Source of the DNA: an uncultured Methanobacterium sp.
Lineage (GTDB): Archaea; Methanobacteriota; Methanobacteria; Methanobacteriales; Methanobacteriaceae
DNA length: 64,000 nt
NCBI RefSeq assembly: GCF_963665055.1
Contig: NZ_OY762015.1
Coordinates: 1,558,501-1,622,500, forward strand
Direction: 5' to 3'
A program made the position numbers and the translations under genes. The notes below the pieces were generated by a model that worked only from the letters and a program-made list of their open reading frames with translations, was not told the DNA's origin and did no database searches. How positions within the stretch are numbered: position 1 is the stretch's first letter; every line of letters begins with the position of its first letter. Below are positions 49,111-56,621 of the stretch, piece by piece.

Positions 49111-49268
49111 AAGACCCTCTAATATCTACCTTGATTTAAAATTCATTTTAGATTAACAAATTTAAAGTCAAATCAATATTTCATATATCAATTTTTTAGT
49201 CATTGATTAAATCTTATTCTTTGTCCAATCATTATTCCCCTTAGTTATAAAGATGGTGATCAGTCCGT

Positions 49269-49420
49269 CCATTATGTAAAGATATTAAATAAACACCATT
49301 ACGGTAAAATTGATTAGTACCTCCATTACGGTGAAGATACTGAATAAGTACCACCATTACGTAAAGAGACTACTCCCATTATGGTAAAGGTGCTTAATCA
49401 GTATTCCCTTTATGATAAAG
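49269..49420. repeat. About 27-bp repeats running into the EamA gene end
   Basis: Units built on ccattacggtaaagata start at 49269, 49296, 49323, 49354 and 49376. Similar sequence (tatgataaaggataag) continues into the last codons of the transporter gene, past its stop at 49394-49396. Confidence 0.75.
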
Positions 49421-50308
49421 GATAAGTATGCCCACAAACATTAAAATACCAAATAGGAGTTGAGTGTCCTTTAAGGGTTCCCCTAGAATAATAAAAGCAG
49501 TTATGGCCCCAAAAATGGCACTGGTGGAGAAGATGGATCCGGTTCGGGTTGATCCAATTTCACGTATTGCAATGTAGATCAAAATTATTGCAAAACTCAT
49601 GCAGCCCCATCCAATTAAAAGCAATAACGGAATCATATTTATGGGGAGCTTGAAACTTAATCCAAGGAAAATACTTATTATAAAAAGTATTGACCCACCA
49701 ATCCCACATTTAAGACCTGTGAGAAAGAATATATCCCGTTTATTGCTTAAAAATTTGGTTAAAGTCGTATCCATCGCCCAGAAGAAGGATGCTGAAACCA
49801 CCAGGAGGCTCCCCACTAAATTCTGGTCAAATGAGATGTTCTGCAGGTTATTGGTACTCAAAAAAATTGCTCCTACCATCAAAAAAGCAAATCCAAGTAT
49901 ATCTTTGACCTTAACCTGCTCTTTCAGGAAGAATATACCCAGAATAATGATGAACAGTATTTCAACATTGGTTAAAAGAGCAGCGTTAACTGCGGTTATC
50001 TGGTTTAAACCAGTTAAATATAGTGCAGGGGCGATAACGGCACCAAATAGTGCGGTTAAGAATAGGGTCAGGTAATTTCTTCGTGAAATATGAATCTCGA
50101 CCTTGCTTTCACGGTGAATGATTTCCAGTATATGATGATGTAAAGGTGAAATTCTTATTAAAAATAGCAATGCACTTGCCAAGAGGTAAACCATTGCTGC
50201 CAGAGCCAGAGGATGTAAATAACCCAGTAGTATTTTATCTAAGGAGAACCAGACCCCAAAGAGTAATGCTACCATTATTGCACACAGATATCCCCAGAAG
50301 CGATTCAC
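49394..50308 (-). CDS. EamA/DMT-family transporter
   Basis: The 304-residue protein has ten hydrophobic helices in two homologous five-helix halves, each an EamA repeat (LNQITAVNAALLTNVEILFIIILGIFFLKEQ in the first, REIGSTRTGSIFSTSAIFGAITAFIILGEPL in the second). Drug/metabolite transporters export amino acids or other small molecules; the cargo is unknown. Start GTG 50308 has GGTG five bases upstream. Confidence 0.9.
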   Translation of the reverse strand: MNRFWGYLCAIMVALLFGVWFSLDKILLGYLHPLALAAMVYLLASALLFLIRISPLHHHILEIIHRESKVEIHISRRNYLTLFLTALFGAVIAPALYLTGLNQITAVNAALLTNVEILFIIILGIFFLKEQVKVKDILGFAFLMVGAIFLSTNNLQNISFDQNLVGSLLVVSASFFWAMDTTLTKFLSNKRDIFFLTGLKCGIGGSILFIISIFLGLSFKLPINMIPLLLLIGWGCMSFAIILIYIAIREIGSTRTGSIFSTSAIFGAITAFIILGEPLKDTQLLFGILMFVGILILYHKGNTD

Positions 50309-50464
50309 TCACACACCACTTTAGATTTAAGTAAAGATTTAGTAAATGTAGGCATTTAATTAGATAGATATCTAGACTTATTGGAAGTATCTTATAAGTT
50401 CTACTTGTTCTGATTTTATAAATGATTTTATAAAAGATTACACTTCAAAAATAAAGATTAAATT

Positions 50465-50555
50465 GTAAAATAGAGATTAGATAGTAAAACTACATATTAC
50501 ATAGTAAAAATAGAGATTAAATTGTAAAACTAAATATTGGATAGTAAAAATAAAA
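50465..50555. repeat. About 20-bp degenerate tandem repeats
   Basis: Units containing agtaaaa(c/t)a...atta recur at 50465, 50484, 50504, 50524 and 50544. They fill part of the 313-base gap 50309-50621. Apart from a promoter presumably near its right end, nothing else was seen there. Confidence 0.75.
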
Positions 50556-50621
50556 TCACACTGTGAGACCACATATAAAAAGAAGTAGTTGTAATTTATG
50601 GGAAGTATTGAGGTTTAAATC

Positions 50622-51197
50622 ATGAAAACTGCTTATTTGCTGGTATTTGATGGTTTATCTGACTGGGAACCGGGCCTTGTAGTAGCTGAAATAAACAAAT
50701 CCGATGAGTATCAGGTTAAAACTGTTGGTTTCAACAGGGAGGTTGTAGTCACCATGGGTGGAATTTCCATAGTGCCTGATTGCACCATCAATGAGATTAG
50801 CTTCACTGATGCAGCAATTTTAATACTACCCGGGGGAGAAATGTGGGAAAATGATCCATTAAATGACTTGGTCCCTGTGGTAGGAAAATTCATTGGTCTT
50901 AAGATACCAGTTGCTGCTATATGCGGACCCACTGTCTTTTTAGCCCGCCATGGATTGGTTGAAAACAAATCCCATACCAGTAACGGTAGCAAATACCTTA
51001 AAAATTTAATTGGAGAATACCCTGGAAGTGAACTATATCTTAACCAGCCCTCTGTTTCCAGTAATGGGTTGATAACTGCCAATGGGATAGCTTCTGTGGA
51101 ATTTGCCCGGGACATACTGGGGGAACTGAGTATTTACAATTCCGAAACCCTTGAAAGCTGGTACAATTTTTTTAATACACCCTGGTTGGATGATTAA
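50622..51197 (+). CDS. DJ-1/PfpI-family glutamine-amidotransferase-like protein
   Basis: The 191-residue protein has the ThiJ/PfpI fold: TAYLLVFDGLSDWE, AILILPGGEMWEN, and the nucleophile elbow VAAICGPTVFLARHG, where C is the expected catalytic cysteine (AICG). It resembles YdeA-type stress-related glyoxalase or amidase proteins. GAGG lies upstream of the ATG with an eight-base gap. It appears monocistronic. Confidence 0.88.
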   Translation: MKTAYLLVFDGLSDWEPGLVVAEINKSDEYQVKTVGFNREVVVTMGGISIVPDCTINEISFTDAAILILPGGEMWENDPLNDLVPVVGKFIGLKIPVAAICGPTVFLARHGLVENKSHTSNGSKYLKNLIGEYPGSELYLNQPSVSSNGLITANGIASVEFARDILGELSIYNSETLESWYNFFNTPWLDD

Positions 51198-51229
51198 GAT
51201 TCATGGCTTTAATTTAATACGTGGAACCC

Positions 51230-51390
51230 CTCTAATTCATAATTACCATTAATTCCGAGATTCCAATTAATTTATAATTACATTAATCTGGTTTTCCAAC
51301 TAACTCCTAATTACCATCTAATTTAAGGTTCCAACTAATTTCTAATTACCATCTAATTCTGGTTTCCACATCTATTCATAATTATCCTTT
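51230..51390. repeat. About 36-bp degenerate tandem repeats
   Basis: Units containing ttccaactaa and ctaattaccatctaatt recur four to five times between the convergent PfpI-like and CDGSH genes. Period varies between about 35 and 38 bases. Confidence 0.7.
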
Positions 51391-51392
51391 AT

Positions 51393-52130
51393 TTATTTAG
51401 GATCATCCAATCCCCATTTCTTTCTGAATTTTAATTTCTGCTCGGCATTCATCCAGTGACTTCCATCACAGTAGGGTTTGTTATCGGATTTACCGCACCG
51501 ACAGAGTGTAACCCGGTTACGGGACTCATACATAGTTCCATCAGCAGATTCTATAGGTATTCCACCCCTCACCCAGATTGGTCCCTGGCATTTCTTCTGT
51601 TCATCACGAACCAGTACAATAGATGGTTCAAAGTCCTTTTCAAATGGTTTCCCAGTTTTTATGTCCCATAATACCAATCTACCAGATGGACATATCATGG
51701 CTTCTTCAATTGCGGTTTGTTTGGCTTCAGGATCATCAGATTTCTCGATTAAATTCCTGATTCCCCCTGATCTCATACAGAAACGGGAGTGGTCACAGAA
51801 TTCATGTGCATCGGTTAACCTTAGCTCAGGGCCTTCAAATATCTCAGCTTTTTCAATATATGGTTTTCTACTGGCAGTTTCAGTACCGTCAAAATCAGTA
51901 TCATTATGTGTGTCATCACAGTAGGGTTTATTCTTAGATTTCCCACACCGACAGAGAGTATAAGTATCTTGTAGAGGAAATTCTTTTTCATCAACTAAGT
52001 CTTTAGTGTGACCCGCTTCATCAGTGATTATTATTTGTTCATATAGAGGAACACCACCGGAAACAATATATGGGCCATTTTTAACGATTTTAATCTTCAT
52101 TTTGTTTTTCAACTGATTATTTTCAACCAT
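51393..52130 (-). CDS. CDGSH iron-sulfur protein with two clusters and a central Fer4-like segment
   Basis: The 245-residue protein has two CDGSH motifs, CRCGKSKNKPYCDDTH (about 56-71) and CRCGKSDNKPYCDGSH near 210-225, each with the three Cys and one His that hold a 2Fe-2S cluster. Between them lies a segment FCDHSRFCMRSGG...MICPSGRL resembling the divergent 4Fe-4S (Fer4_19) domain. Such fusions occur in bacteria and archaea; role likely electron transfer or iron handling. GGGAAGGG precedes the ATG. Confidence 0.9.
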   Translation of the reverse strand: MVENNQLKNKMKIKIVKNGPYIVSGGVPLYEQIIITDEAGHTKDLVDEKEFPLQDTYTLCRCGKSKNKPYCDDTHNDTDFDGTETASRKPYIEKAEIFEGPELRLTDAHEFCDHSRFCMRSGGIRNLIEKSDDPEAKQTAIEEAMICPSGRLVLWDIKTGKPFEKDFEPSIVLVRDEQKKCQGPIWVRGGIPIESADGTMYESRNRVTLCRCGKSDNKPYCDGSHWMNAEQKLKFRKKWGLDDPK

Positions 52131-52449
52131 TAAAAACCCTTCCCTCGTGAATTATTATTTATGTTATTGAATTTTGTTTAAGTAAATTAATTCTTATTGA
52201 ATTTTATCTAAGTGAATTAATTATATCTTATTTAATAAGACAACATAATTAAGTAATGTATCCTGAATGTGAAAGCATAATTGAATAATATCTCCCGGAT
52301 AATGTAACAGGAGATTAATTCAGTATTAAACATCATATCTGAGGATATTAGTGTTAAAAATGGATGAATAAAACTATTTAACATCAATGGTTAATCATAA
52401 GATCTAATAAGCACTTGGGGGTTTAGACCTGGTTATAACAATATTCACT
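52131..52449. other. AT-rich divergent intergenic region
   Basis: It carries two imperfect 30-base copies (ttattgaatttt..., starting at 52164 and 52194). Right of that lies unremarkable AT-rich DNA including the presumed promoters of both flanking genes. A GGGGGT at 52417-52422 is the only ribosome-like site before the methyltransferase. Confidence 0.45.
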
Positions 52450-52953
52450 GTGATTTCAATAGTAATCATTTTAATTATAATAACTGCGCTTTCCATGCTT
52501 TGGCCCCTGGCTATAGGAGCAGCTTATTCTCCATCATCCAGGGAAGTGGTTCAGAAGATGCTGAACATGGCTGAAGTAAATGCTGATGATGTGGTCTACG
52601 ATCTGGGATCAGGTGATGGTAGAATAGTCATTGAAGCTGCCCAGAAATATCATGCATTAGGGGTGGGAGTGGAGGCTGATCCTTTAAGGGTGATCCTGTC
52701 CAGACTAAAGATCATTAGATGGGGATTACAGCATCAGGTGAAGATTATCTGGGGGAACTTATTCCACCAGAATCTCAGCCCAGCCACGGTAGTTGTTCTC
52801 TTTCTGTGGGGGAGGACTAATGAAAAATTAAAGGATAAACTCCAGGAAGAACTTAAACCTGGAACTCGCGTAGTATCCTACGTTTGGAAGTTTAAAGGAT
52901 GGAATCCGGTTAAAGTAGATAAAAAAGAGGAGATCTATCTCTATATAATTTGA
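52450..52953 (+). CDS. Membrane-anchored class I methyltransferase (FAM173/ATPSCKMT-like)
   Basis: The 167-residue protein begins with a hydrophobic helix (ISIVIILIIITALSMLWPLAIGAAY), followed by SSREVVQKMLNMAEV and a Rossmann core, VVYDLGSGDGRIVIEAA, GVGVEADPLRVILSRLK, ATVVVLFLWGRTN. The layout recalls FAM173-type lysine methyltransferases. Start is uncertain: GTG 52450 has no ribosome site, while the frame stays open back to 52411 and GGGGGT (52417-52422) would fit a CTG at 52429 with a six-base gap. The substrate is unknown. Confidence 0.75.
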   Translation: MISIVIILIIITALSMLWPLAIGAAYSPSSREVVQKMLNMAEVNADDVVYDLGSGDGRIVIEAAQKYHALGVGVEADPLRVILSRLKIIRWGLQHQVKIIWGNLFHQNLSPATVVVLFLWGRTNEKLKDKLQEELKPGTRVVSYVWKFKGWNPVKVDKKEEIYLYII

Positions 52954-52989
52954 GTAAAATTGTTTAAAACTATAAAAAAGGGTGTTAAA

Positions 52990-53007
52990 CTTTTTAATTC
53001 TTTTTTT
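52990..53007 (+). terminator. T-run terminator after the methyltransferase gene
   Basis: Runs of five and seven T residues lie about 38-55 bases after the stop codon. Confidence 0.45.
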
Positions 53008-53244
53008 AATTCATATACTATTCTGATTTATGCTATTTGGTAATATTAAGTTATATTTTAAATTCAGGACTCATCTCCTATATTACTAAAATTTCTTTAA
53101 ATTATTGGGATTTTATCAAATTTTATTTTTTTCAATTAATCTTCAGATAGAATTATTATTGATCTCGAATATAAGTGTAATAAACTGTTATAAGCAGAAT
53201 TAGGATATATTGGATCAAATATTTCCGAACAAGGAGGGGTAACT

Positions 53245-53607
53245 ATGCCCAAAGTTGTACATTTTGAGATACCTGCAGATGACTCAGAAAGGGCTATAAA
53301 ATTCTATAAAGAAGTTTTCGGATGGAAAATTGATAAATGGGAAGGTGAATTTGACTATTGGCTAGTAGAAGCCGGAGAAGAAGATGAACCCGGTATCAAC
53401 GGCGCCATAAAGCCAAAAGAGTTTGGTAATATGGTTAGTGATGTGATCAGTGTTGATTCCTACGATGAATTTGCCAAGAAAATTGAAATGTCCGGGGGGA
53501 AGATGATAACTGAAAAAATGACCATTCCCGATATGGGTTACACCGGATCCTTCCAGGATACTGAAGGGAATATACTGGGCATAATAGAAATTTTCCCAAT
53601 GGATTAA
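53245..53607 (+). CDS. VOC (glyoxalase/bleomycin-resistance) family protein
   Basis: The 120-residue protein has the paired beta-alpha-beta-beta-beta modules of the vicinal oxygen chelate fold: VVHFEIPADDSERAIKFYKEVFGWKI and GYTGSFQDTEGNILGIIE, with His/Glu metal-site positions. The small predicted-enzyme subgroup is common in soil bacteria. AAGGAGGGG precedes the ATG. First gene of a three-gene plus-strand cluster. Confidence 0.88.
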   Translation: MPKVVHFEIPADDSERAIKFYKEVFGWKIDKWEGEFDYWLVEAGEEDEPGINGAIKPKEFGNMVSDVISVDSYDEFAKKIEMSGGKMITEKMTIPDMGYTGSFQDTEGNILGIIEIFPMD

Positions 53608-53713
53608 ACTCCAATTGGAGTGAATATGGCCGATGAAAGTAATACGGTATTTTAAGTTAATATCTGGAATACAAGGTCTTAAGTTTAGTATCTTGGGTAA
53701 GGAGGATTTTCAA

Positions 53714-54199
53714 ATGAAAAAGGCCAAAATTATAAGCGAACCTGGAAAGCAAGAGATAATTATTATACGTGAGTTTGATGCTCCGCGGGAGCTTGTTTTT
53801 AAAGCATTCACAGACCCCGAGCTTTATGTGAAATGGCTTGGACCCAGAGATCTCACAATGACTCTAGAAACATTTGAACCAAAAAACGGTGGTTCCTGGA
53901 GGTATATTCAAAAAGATCCAGAAGGTAATGAGTTTGCATTCCATGGGGTGAATCACGAAGTCACCGCACCTGAGAAGGTCATCAGCACATTTGAATTTGA
54001 AGGACTCCCTGAAACAGGGCATGTGCTCCTTGATACAACAAAATTTGAAAAAATCGCAGGTAACAGGACAAAACTAACATCTCAATCGCTTTTTCAATCA
54101 ATCGAGGACCGTGACGGGATGATCCAGTCAGGAATGGAATATGGGATCAATGACTCCTACGAACGTCTCGATGAACTGTTAAAAACAATGCAAAAATAG
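53714..54199 (+). CDS. AHSA1/SRPBCC-domain protein
   Basis: From ATG 53714 (GGAGG eight bases upstream) the protein is 161 residues and matches the AHSA1 branch of the START-like fold: IIIIREFDAPRELVFKAFTDPELYVKWLGPRDL, GGSWRYIQKDPEGNEFAFHG, and the C-terminal long helix after RDGMIQSGMEYGINDSYERLDELL. It may bind a hydrophobic ligand. Found mainly in bacteria, usually beside VOC or ArsR genes. Confidence 0.9.
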   Translation: MKKAKIISEPGKQEIIIIREFDAPRELVFKAFTDPELYVKWLGPRDLTMTLETFEPKNGGSWRYIQKDPEGNEFAFHGVNHEVTAPEKVISTFEFEGLPETGHVLLDTTKFEKIAGNRTKLTSQSLFQSIEDRDGMIQSGMEYGINDSYERLDELLKTMQK

Positions 54200-54288
54200 A
54201 TTTAATTCAATGGGGATCATATTATGCTTCGAACCAATTTAAAATCATAATTCTACTTTTAATCAGTTAAAACCCAGTATCATGCCAG

Positions 54289-54366
54289 GTTTAAACCCCA
54301 TATTTGTCATAAATATGTTTAAACCCCATATTATGCTATGAATAATGTTTAAAATCCATATATGCT
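54289..54366. repeat. About 29-bp tandem repeat, three units
   Basis: Units starting gtttaaaccccatat begin at 54289, 54317 and 54347. They lie between two genes of the same cluster, on the leader side of the second VOC gene. Confidence 0.85.
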
Positions 54367-54387
54367 TAAAAAAAATGGAGGGAGATT

Positions 54388-54861
54388 ATGCAAAAAATAA
54401 CCCCATTTTTGTGGTTTGATGGCAAAGCTGAGGAAGCAGCTAATTTTTATACATCTATCTTTGAAAATTCGGAAGTTACGAACATTATGCACTATGGAAA
54501 GGGAGGGCCTGCACCAGAGGGGAGTGTAATGTCCGTGGCATTCCAGCTTGAAGGACAGGAATTTTATGCACTAAACGGGGGCCCACAATACACATTCACC
54601 CCAGCCATATCCTTTTTCGTTAAATGTGAAACACAAGAAGAGGTAGATGAGTTATGGGAAAAACTATCTGAAGGGGGAGAAGAACAAGGACCAGGATGGG
54701 TTAAAGATAAGTATAACCTGTCATGGCAGATCGTTCCCACTGTTTTGGAGGAGTTCATGAATGACCCTGACCCTGAAAAATCCCAGAGAGTAATGCAGGC
54801 CCTGATGCAGATGAATAAACTGGATATAAAGAAACTAAAACAGGCACATAACGAGCAATAA
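54388..54861 (+). CDS. PhnB-like VOC-family protein
   Basis: The 157-residue protein begins MQKITPFLWFDGKAEEAANFYTSIF and has YALNGGPQYTFTPAISFFVKC and PGWVKDKYNLSWQIVP, the pattern of the PhnB/'3-demethylubiquinone methyltransferase-like' VOC subgroup, which has no shown methyltransferase activity. GGAGGGAG lies just before the ATG. Its relatives are mostly bacterial. Confidence 0.9.
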   Translation: MQKITPFLWFDGKAEEAANFYTSIFENSEVTNIMHYGKGGPAPEGSVMSVAFQLEGQEFYALNGGPQYTFTPAISFFVKCETQEEVDELWEKLSEGGEEQGPGWVKDKYNLSWQIVPTVLEEFMNDPDPEKSQRVMQALMQMNKLDIKKLKQAHNEQ

Positions 54862-54879
54862 ATAAACATAAGTATGAAT

Positions 54880-55716
54880 TTACAGTAGTGTTGCTAAAAA
54901 TGGAGATCCCACTGCAAATGCCACAAATGTTATGGTCATGCCTAATTTAATTCTTTTAGATACTTTACCTGCATTTTCAGAGGATTGATCCTTTAATATG
55001 GAAATTGCACAGTACAGGAAAATTACAATGGCCAAACACAGTACTGGTAAATAAAAGATGCTGAAAATGCCCATGAAATATAACAAAGGACTTCCTACAC
55101 TAGCTAATATCATGAAAATTGCTGCCAGAACAGAGGAAATTCTCATGCCGTGGAGTATGGGAAGTGTTGCAGCACCCTCCAGTTTATCCCCTTCCACATC
55201 TTCCATATCCTTGACGATCTCCCGGGCCATGGTCATCAGGAAGGCAAAGAAACCCAGATAAATAGAGACTAATATTTCATTAACAGCTATGCCCCCAAAA
55301 ACAAAACATAACCCAGTTAAAAATGAAATACTCAGGTTTCCAATTAAACATTTTGTTTTAAGATCACGGGCATAAAAAACCATTAAAATAGAACTCAAAA
55401 GTGCAATTATCCCCAATAACAAGTTTATAAGGAATGCCAGGATTATTCCCAGGACAAATAGTGAAATTGAGTAGATTAATGCTGTTTTTAGAGAAATTCG
55501 TCCTGAAGGAATGGGCCGTTCTGGTTTGTTTATTGCATCAATTTTATGATCAAAATAATCATTGATACTGTTACCTGCCCCGGTAACTACAAAAACCACC
55601 ACCGCAGCCATCAAGGCTTCTAATGTGAATTTACCACTGATCACTGCCATTAAAAAAATGGCAATTACTGCCATGATTGCATTTCCAGGTCTCAATATCT
55701 CCAGATAGGGGTTCAT
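54880..55716 (-). CDS. UbiA-family digeranylgeranylglyceryl phosphate synthase
   Basis: The 278-residue protein has eight to nine membrane helices and the two Asp-rich prenyl-diphosphate motifs of UbiA enzymes: NSINDYFDHKIDAINKPERPIPSG in loop 2 and KDMEDVEGDKLEGAATLP in loop 6. In archaea with one or few UbiA homologues this is the enzyme that adds the second geranylgeranyl chain in membrane lipid synthesis. It converges with the second VOC gene across 18 bases. Confidence 0.88.
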   Translation of the reverse strand: MNPYLEILRPGNAIMAVIAIFLMAVISGKFTLEALMAAVVVFVVTGAGNSINDYFDHKIDAINKPERPIPSGRISLKTALIYSISLFVLGIILAFLINLLLGIIALLSSILMVFYARDLKTKCLIGNLSISFLTGLCFVFGGIAVNEILVSIYLGFFAFLMTMAREIVKDMEDVEGDKLEGAATLPILHGMRISSVLAAIFMILASVGSPLLYFMGIFSIFYLPVLCLAIVIFLYCAISILKDQSSENAGKVSKRIKLGMTITFVAFAVGSPFLATLL

Positions 55717-56184
55717 GATAACACTCGATCCTCATAAAGTAAATGTTCATTTAAAGAATTTGCATTGGTCCTTCAATATAAAATGGTGTTTAATTAAGAC
55801 TATTCTGTTTAAGGAGAGTAAACTCCTAAATTTGATAGCTAAACTAAATTGTTATTTTGAGATTATCTATATCTCTAAACTAATTCAATTAATTCTACTA
55901 TTTGTTCCTAATCAATTCTGTCTTATTTTAAATAATTTCAATATTTATCTTACAAAATCAATTCTTTCCTAAAATAATTCAAATTACAAACTCAATTAAT
56001 TAACTAACTCAATCAGCTTTACAGTAGTTATTAAACAATTTCAGATAACTTGTTATATTAAATTTCATGTTAATTCGTAAAGTTGTTAATTCATAAGGTT
56101 ATTAATTCATAAATAAAGGAAATTAACAGTTACTGATGTGTTTATCCCACGAATATTATATTCTAAATTATTATATATTCTAAA
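55717..56184. other. AT-rich intergenic region with short repeats
   Basis: About 470 bases between two minus-strand genes. Units of ttaattcataaggtta start at 56070, 56086 and 56102. A 17-base repeat (ttctaaattattatata) begins at 56161 and 56178, the second copy running into the stop codon at 56185-56187. Nothing gene-like was seen. Confidence 0.55.
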
Positions 56185-56472
56185 TTATTGACTTTCATCA
56201 TCAGGTTTTTTGGAGTTTCTGGCGATTTTTAGCTCTTCCCTGCATTTTCCAAGTTCCCTCTTAAGGAGTACCAGTTTCAGCCATAAATAAATAGCCAAAC
56301 CCAAAAAAATGATGACCAGGATCAGTAAAAATCCAGTAATGATACCTGCGGCCATTGCCTGCCATAAGATGGTGAAACCATAGACCAGGTAAAACAGTGC
56401 CCCTATCACTCCAATGATAAGTGCCAGGACTACCACTATTTTCAAGGTTTTTAAAAGCTGTTCTGTTTCCAT
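56185..56472 (-). CDS. Two-helix membrane protein, unknown function
   Basis: From ATG 56472 (AGGTGA five bases upstream) the protein is 95 residues: two hydrophobic helices (VVVLALIIGVIGALFYLVYGF and GIITGFLLILVIIFLGLAIYLWL) joined by a short loop, then a basic/acidic tail (KRELGKCREELKIARNSKKPDDESQ). No family is recognised. It is divergent from the U32 gene. Confidence 0.6.
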   Translation of the reverse strand: METEQLLKTLKIVVVLALIIGVIGALFYLVYGFTILWQAMAAGIITGFLLILVIIFLGLAIYLWLKLVLLKRELGKCREELKIARNSKKPDDESQ

Positions 56473-56621
56473 ACTGCTCACCTGAGATTACTTATTATAT
56501 ATTTTAATTATTAAAATTTTATTATACCCTTTACCCATACAATAGTATAGAGAACTAATACTAATTATAAACAGTTATTTGAATTATCCCGTATTTAAAT
56601 CACCCCATTACCCGAGGACAC

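Noticed and set aside
53245..54861. Mobile element carrying the VOC/AHSA1 cassette
   Set aside because: No transposase, integrase, terminal inverted repeats or target duplication were seen around it.
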